From: Desulfobacula sp.
GTDB taxonomy: Bacteria > Desulfobacterota > Desulfobacteria > Desulfobacterales > Desulfobacteraceae
Assembly (NCBI GenBank): GCA_018702715.1
Contig: JABIYQ010000586.1
Span: forward strand, 1 to 6,891
DNA: 6,891 nucleotides
Reading direction: 5' to 3'
In this document: positions 5,344-6,891 of the stretch, in pieces
How positions within the stretch are numbered: position 1 is the first letter of the stretch
Layout: the number at the start of each line of letters is the position of its first letter
The notes under the pieces: model-generated
Databases searched by the model: none
Seen by the model: only the letters and a program-made list of their open reading frames with translations
What the model was told of the DNA's origin: nothing
Made by a program: the position numbers and the translations under genes

Positions 5344-6891
5344 TTAGAATCCTTTGAATGGGTTTGGACCAAGGTCTTCAACTTCTTCAACAAAGGCATT
5401 AATTATTCCAGGAAGTTTGTCATATTCATCAATGGCAACTTCAGCAAAGGCGACCCTTTCTTCTTCAAGTGCAAGACTTGTCAGTGCATCACCGATTTTT
5501 TTCACACGTACTTCTGCAAGTTCTGAACCTTTCATAAAATGACACTGGTAATCATCTCCATGTTTACAGCCAATGAGGATAACACCGTCCATTCCCTGAG
5601 CAAGTGCATCTTTAATCCAGATGGTGTTCACTGAACCCAGACATCTGACAGGAATAAATCGAACATTTGGAGAGTAATCCATTCTATTCATGCCCACCAT
5701 ATCAAGGGCAGGAAAAGCATCATTTTCGCATATCAGTGCAAGAAATCTAAAGGGAGGTTCATCATAATCATCTTCTGACGGAACACTAACCGCTTTTACC
5801 TGGGAACCAATAGAATCAATCGTGTAGTCAGAAAAAGTGATGATCCTTTCAGGACATGCGCCCATACAGGTTCCACATCTTCTGCACCTTGTCGGATTTG
5901 CTTTCGGTGTTCCTTTTTCGTCATCATCAAGGGCACCAAAGGGACACTCAACAGTACAACGCTTACACTGGGTACATCTTTGAAAGAAAAAGTCCGGATA
6001 TGTCATATCACCTGATCTTGGGTGAACAGCCATTCCTCTGTTAGAACTTTCAATACATTGTATAGCCTTAAGGGCAGCCCCTGTTGCATCTTCCATTGAT
6101 TCTTCAATGGTCATGGCACGTCTAATAGCGCCGGCAGCATAAATACCCGTCCGCTGGGTTTCATAGGGGAAGCAGATATAGTTGGAATCTGCATATTGGC
6201 CAAAAATATCGTTATCTCTGAATCCCGGTCCCTGCCTGTAAGCAAGGTTAATAATAGGATCATCTTTGGTTACAGGAACCATACCGGAAGCCACAACAAC
6301 TAGGTCCGCTTTTATAGCCAGGTTTTCACCCAAAAGTGTGTTTTTAGCAGTGACTGCGATTCCATTGCCCTGCTGGACAACTTCTGTAACAGCACCCTTT
6401 GTCATGAAAACTCCGTCTTCCTGCTGCATGCTTTTGTAAAAATATTCCTGCAACCCCGGGGTTCTCATATGTTGGTAAATAATATAGGCTTTACCATCTG
6501 CATAATCATCTCTCACATATCTGGCTTGTTTCAAAGCTACCTGGCTTGTAACCGAGCCTGTGTATTCAAAGTCAGCATCATCTTCATCCTTGCCAGGAGA
6601 TTGAATAAACACAACATTTTTAGCTTCTTTGCCATCGGAAGGGCGTATGATGTTACCTTTAGCAGCAATTTTCTCAAATTCGTCATTGGTTATAACATCG
6701 GGAAGATCAATGCCAAGATGTGCATATTGTTCACCTTCTATTTTAGAAGGCCGCCACCCGGCAGCCAGAACCACAGCGCCATATAGCTCTCCATCAGGGT
6801 CAAGCACAAGGATATCTTTTCTACCTTCGTTATATTCAAGGTATTTGGCATGGGCATCTTCTACGTTCAGTTCTTTACCATTTTCATCAAC
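5344..6891 (-). CDS. qmoB: Quinone-interacting membrane-bound oxidoreductase subunit QmoB (C-terminal part)
   Basis: This is the soluble HdrA-like flavin and iron-sulfur subunit of the Qmo complex, on the cytoplasmic side. The frame is open to the right window edge, so 515 C-terminal residues are visible. The full protein is usually a little over 700 residues, so roughly the first 200 are missing. The visible part (numbered from the edge) has the end of an HdrA-type FAD domain with VVLAAGWRP (40-48), VVASGMVP (198-206) and TGIYAAGAIRRAM (248-260). Two [4Fe-4S] ferredoxin motifs follow: C306, C309, C312, C316 and C336, C339, C342, C346. An MvhD-like domain (about 381-512) carries C388, C417, C442 and C450, the set expected for a [2Fe-2S] cluster. 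The GTG at 6805-6807 is internal, because family homology continues upstream to the edge. qmoA and the APS reductase genes are expected further right, outside the window. Confidence 0.95.
   Translation of the reverse strand, partial: VDENGKELNVEDAHAKYLEYNEGRKDILVLDPDGELYGAVVLAAGWRPSKIEGEQYAHLGIDLPDVITNDEFEKIAAKGNIIRPSDGKEAKNVVFIQSPGKDEDDADFEYTGSVTSQVALKQARYVRDDYADGKAYIIYQHMRTPGLQEYFYKSMQQEDGVFMTKGAVTEVVQQGNGIAVTAKNTLLGENLAIKADLVVVASGMVPVTKDDPIINLAYRQGPGFRDNDIFGQYADSNYICFPYETQRTGIYAAGAIRRAMTIEESMEDATGAALKAIQCIESSNRGMAVHPRSGDMTYPDFFFQRCTQCKRCTVECPFGALDDDEKGTPKANPTRCRRCGTCMGACPERIITFSDYTIDSIGSQVKAVSVPSEDDYDEPPFRFLALICENDAFPALDMVGMNRMDYSPNVRFIPVRCLGSVNTIWIKDALAQGMDGVILIGCKHGDDYQCHFMKGSELAEVRVKKIGDALTSLALEEERVAFAEVAIDEYDKLPGIINAFVEEVEDLGPNPFKGF

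Noticed and set aside
6469..6786. Plus-strand open frame of 105 codons inside qmoB
   Set aside because: It is antisense to the conserved flavin domain of qmoB, with no independent support.
1..6891. CRISPR array or tRNA/rRNA genes
   Set aside because: No regularly spaced direct repeats, tRNA cloverleaf or rRNA-like stretch was seen in the intergenic regions.

Overview
The window most likely comes from a sulfate-reducing bacterium of the Desulfobacterota, probably Desulfobacteraceae-like. The reason is the pair of qmo genes at the right end: QmoB and QmoC belong to the quinone-interacting membrane-bound oxidoreductase that delivers menaquinol electrons to APS reductase. The non-coding DNA is very AT-rich. 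The genus is not determined.

Layout, left to right. (1) 4-1251 (+): a DDE transposase of the IS630/Tc1-mariner group with an 82-residue gap between its second and third catalytic residues (DD82E). Its left end is outside the window. (2) 1320-1471: a compact regulatory region on the minus strand. It holds a consensus-like sigma-70 promoter, a foldable transcript of about 95 nt, and an intrinsic terminator whose stem pairs better as minus-strand RNA. No protein is encoded there, so I call it a small RNA gene. (3) 1490-2179 (+): an Abi_2 (AbiD/AbiF-like) protein with an intact HEPN RNase motif, transcribed divergently from that RNA. Items 2 and 3 together look like an RNA-regulated HEPN toxin or abortive-infection module, and they are the most interesting part of the window. 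(4) 2273-2322: a long hairpin between convergent genes. (5) 2341-3426 (-): leuB, 3-isopropylmalate dehydrogenase, starting at TTG. (6) 3427-3677: an AT-rich leuB upstream region followed by a compositionally different island of about 120 bp that I cannot identify. (7) 3678-3878 (-): a cold-shock-domain protein gene, also starting at TTG. (8) 4035-4077: the terminator of the qmo operon. (9) 4096-5304 (-): qmoC. (10) 5344-6891 (-): the 3' part of qmoB, running off the right edge.

The right half is housekeeping: energy metabolism (qmo), stress or RNA chaperoning (csp) and leucine synthesis (leuB), all on the minus strand. The left half is accessory: an insertion-sequence transposase next to a probable defence or toxin-antitoxin cassette, on the plus strand and convergent with leuB. 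The boundary between the two is the hairpin near 2300.
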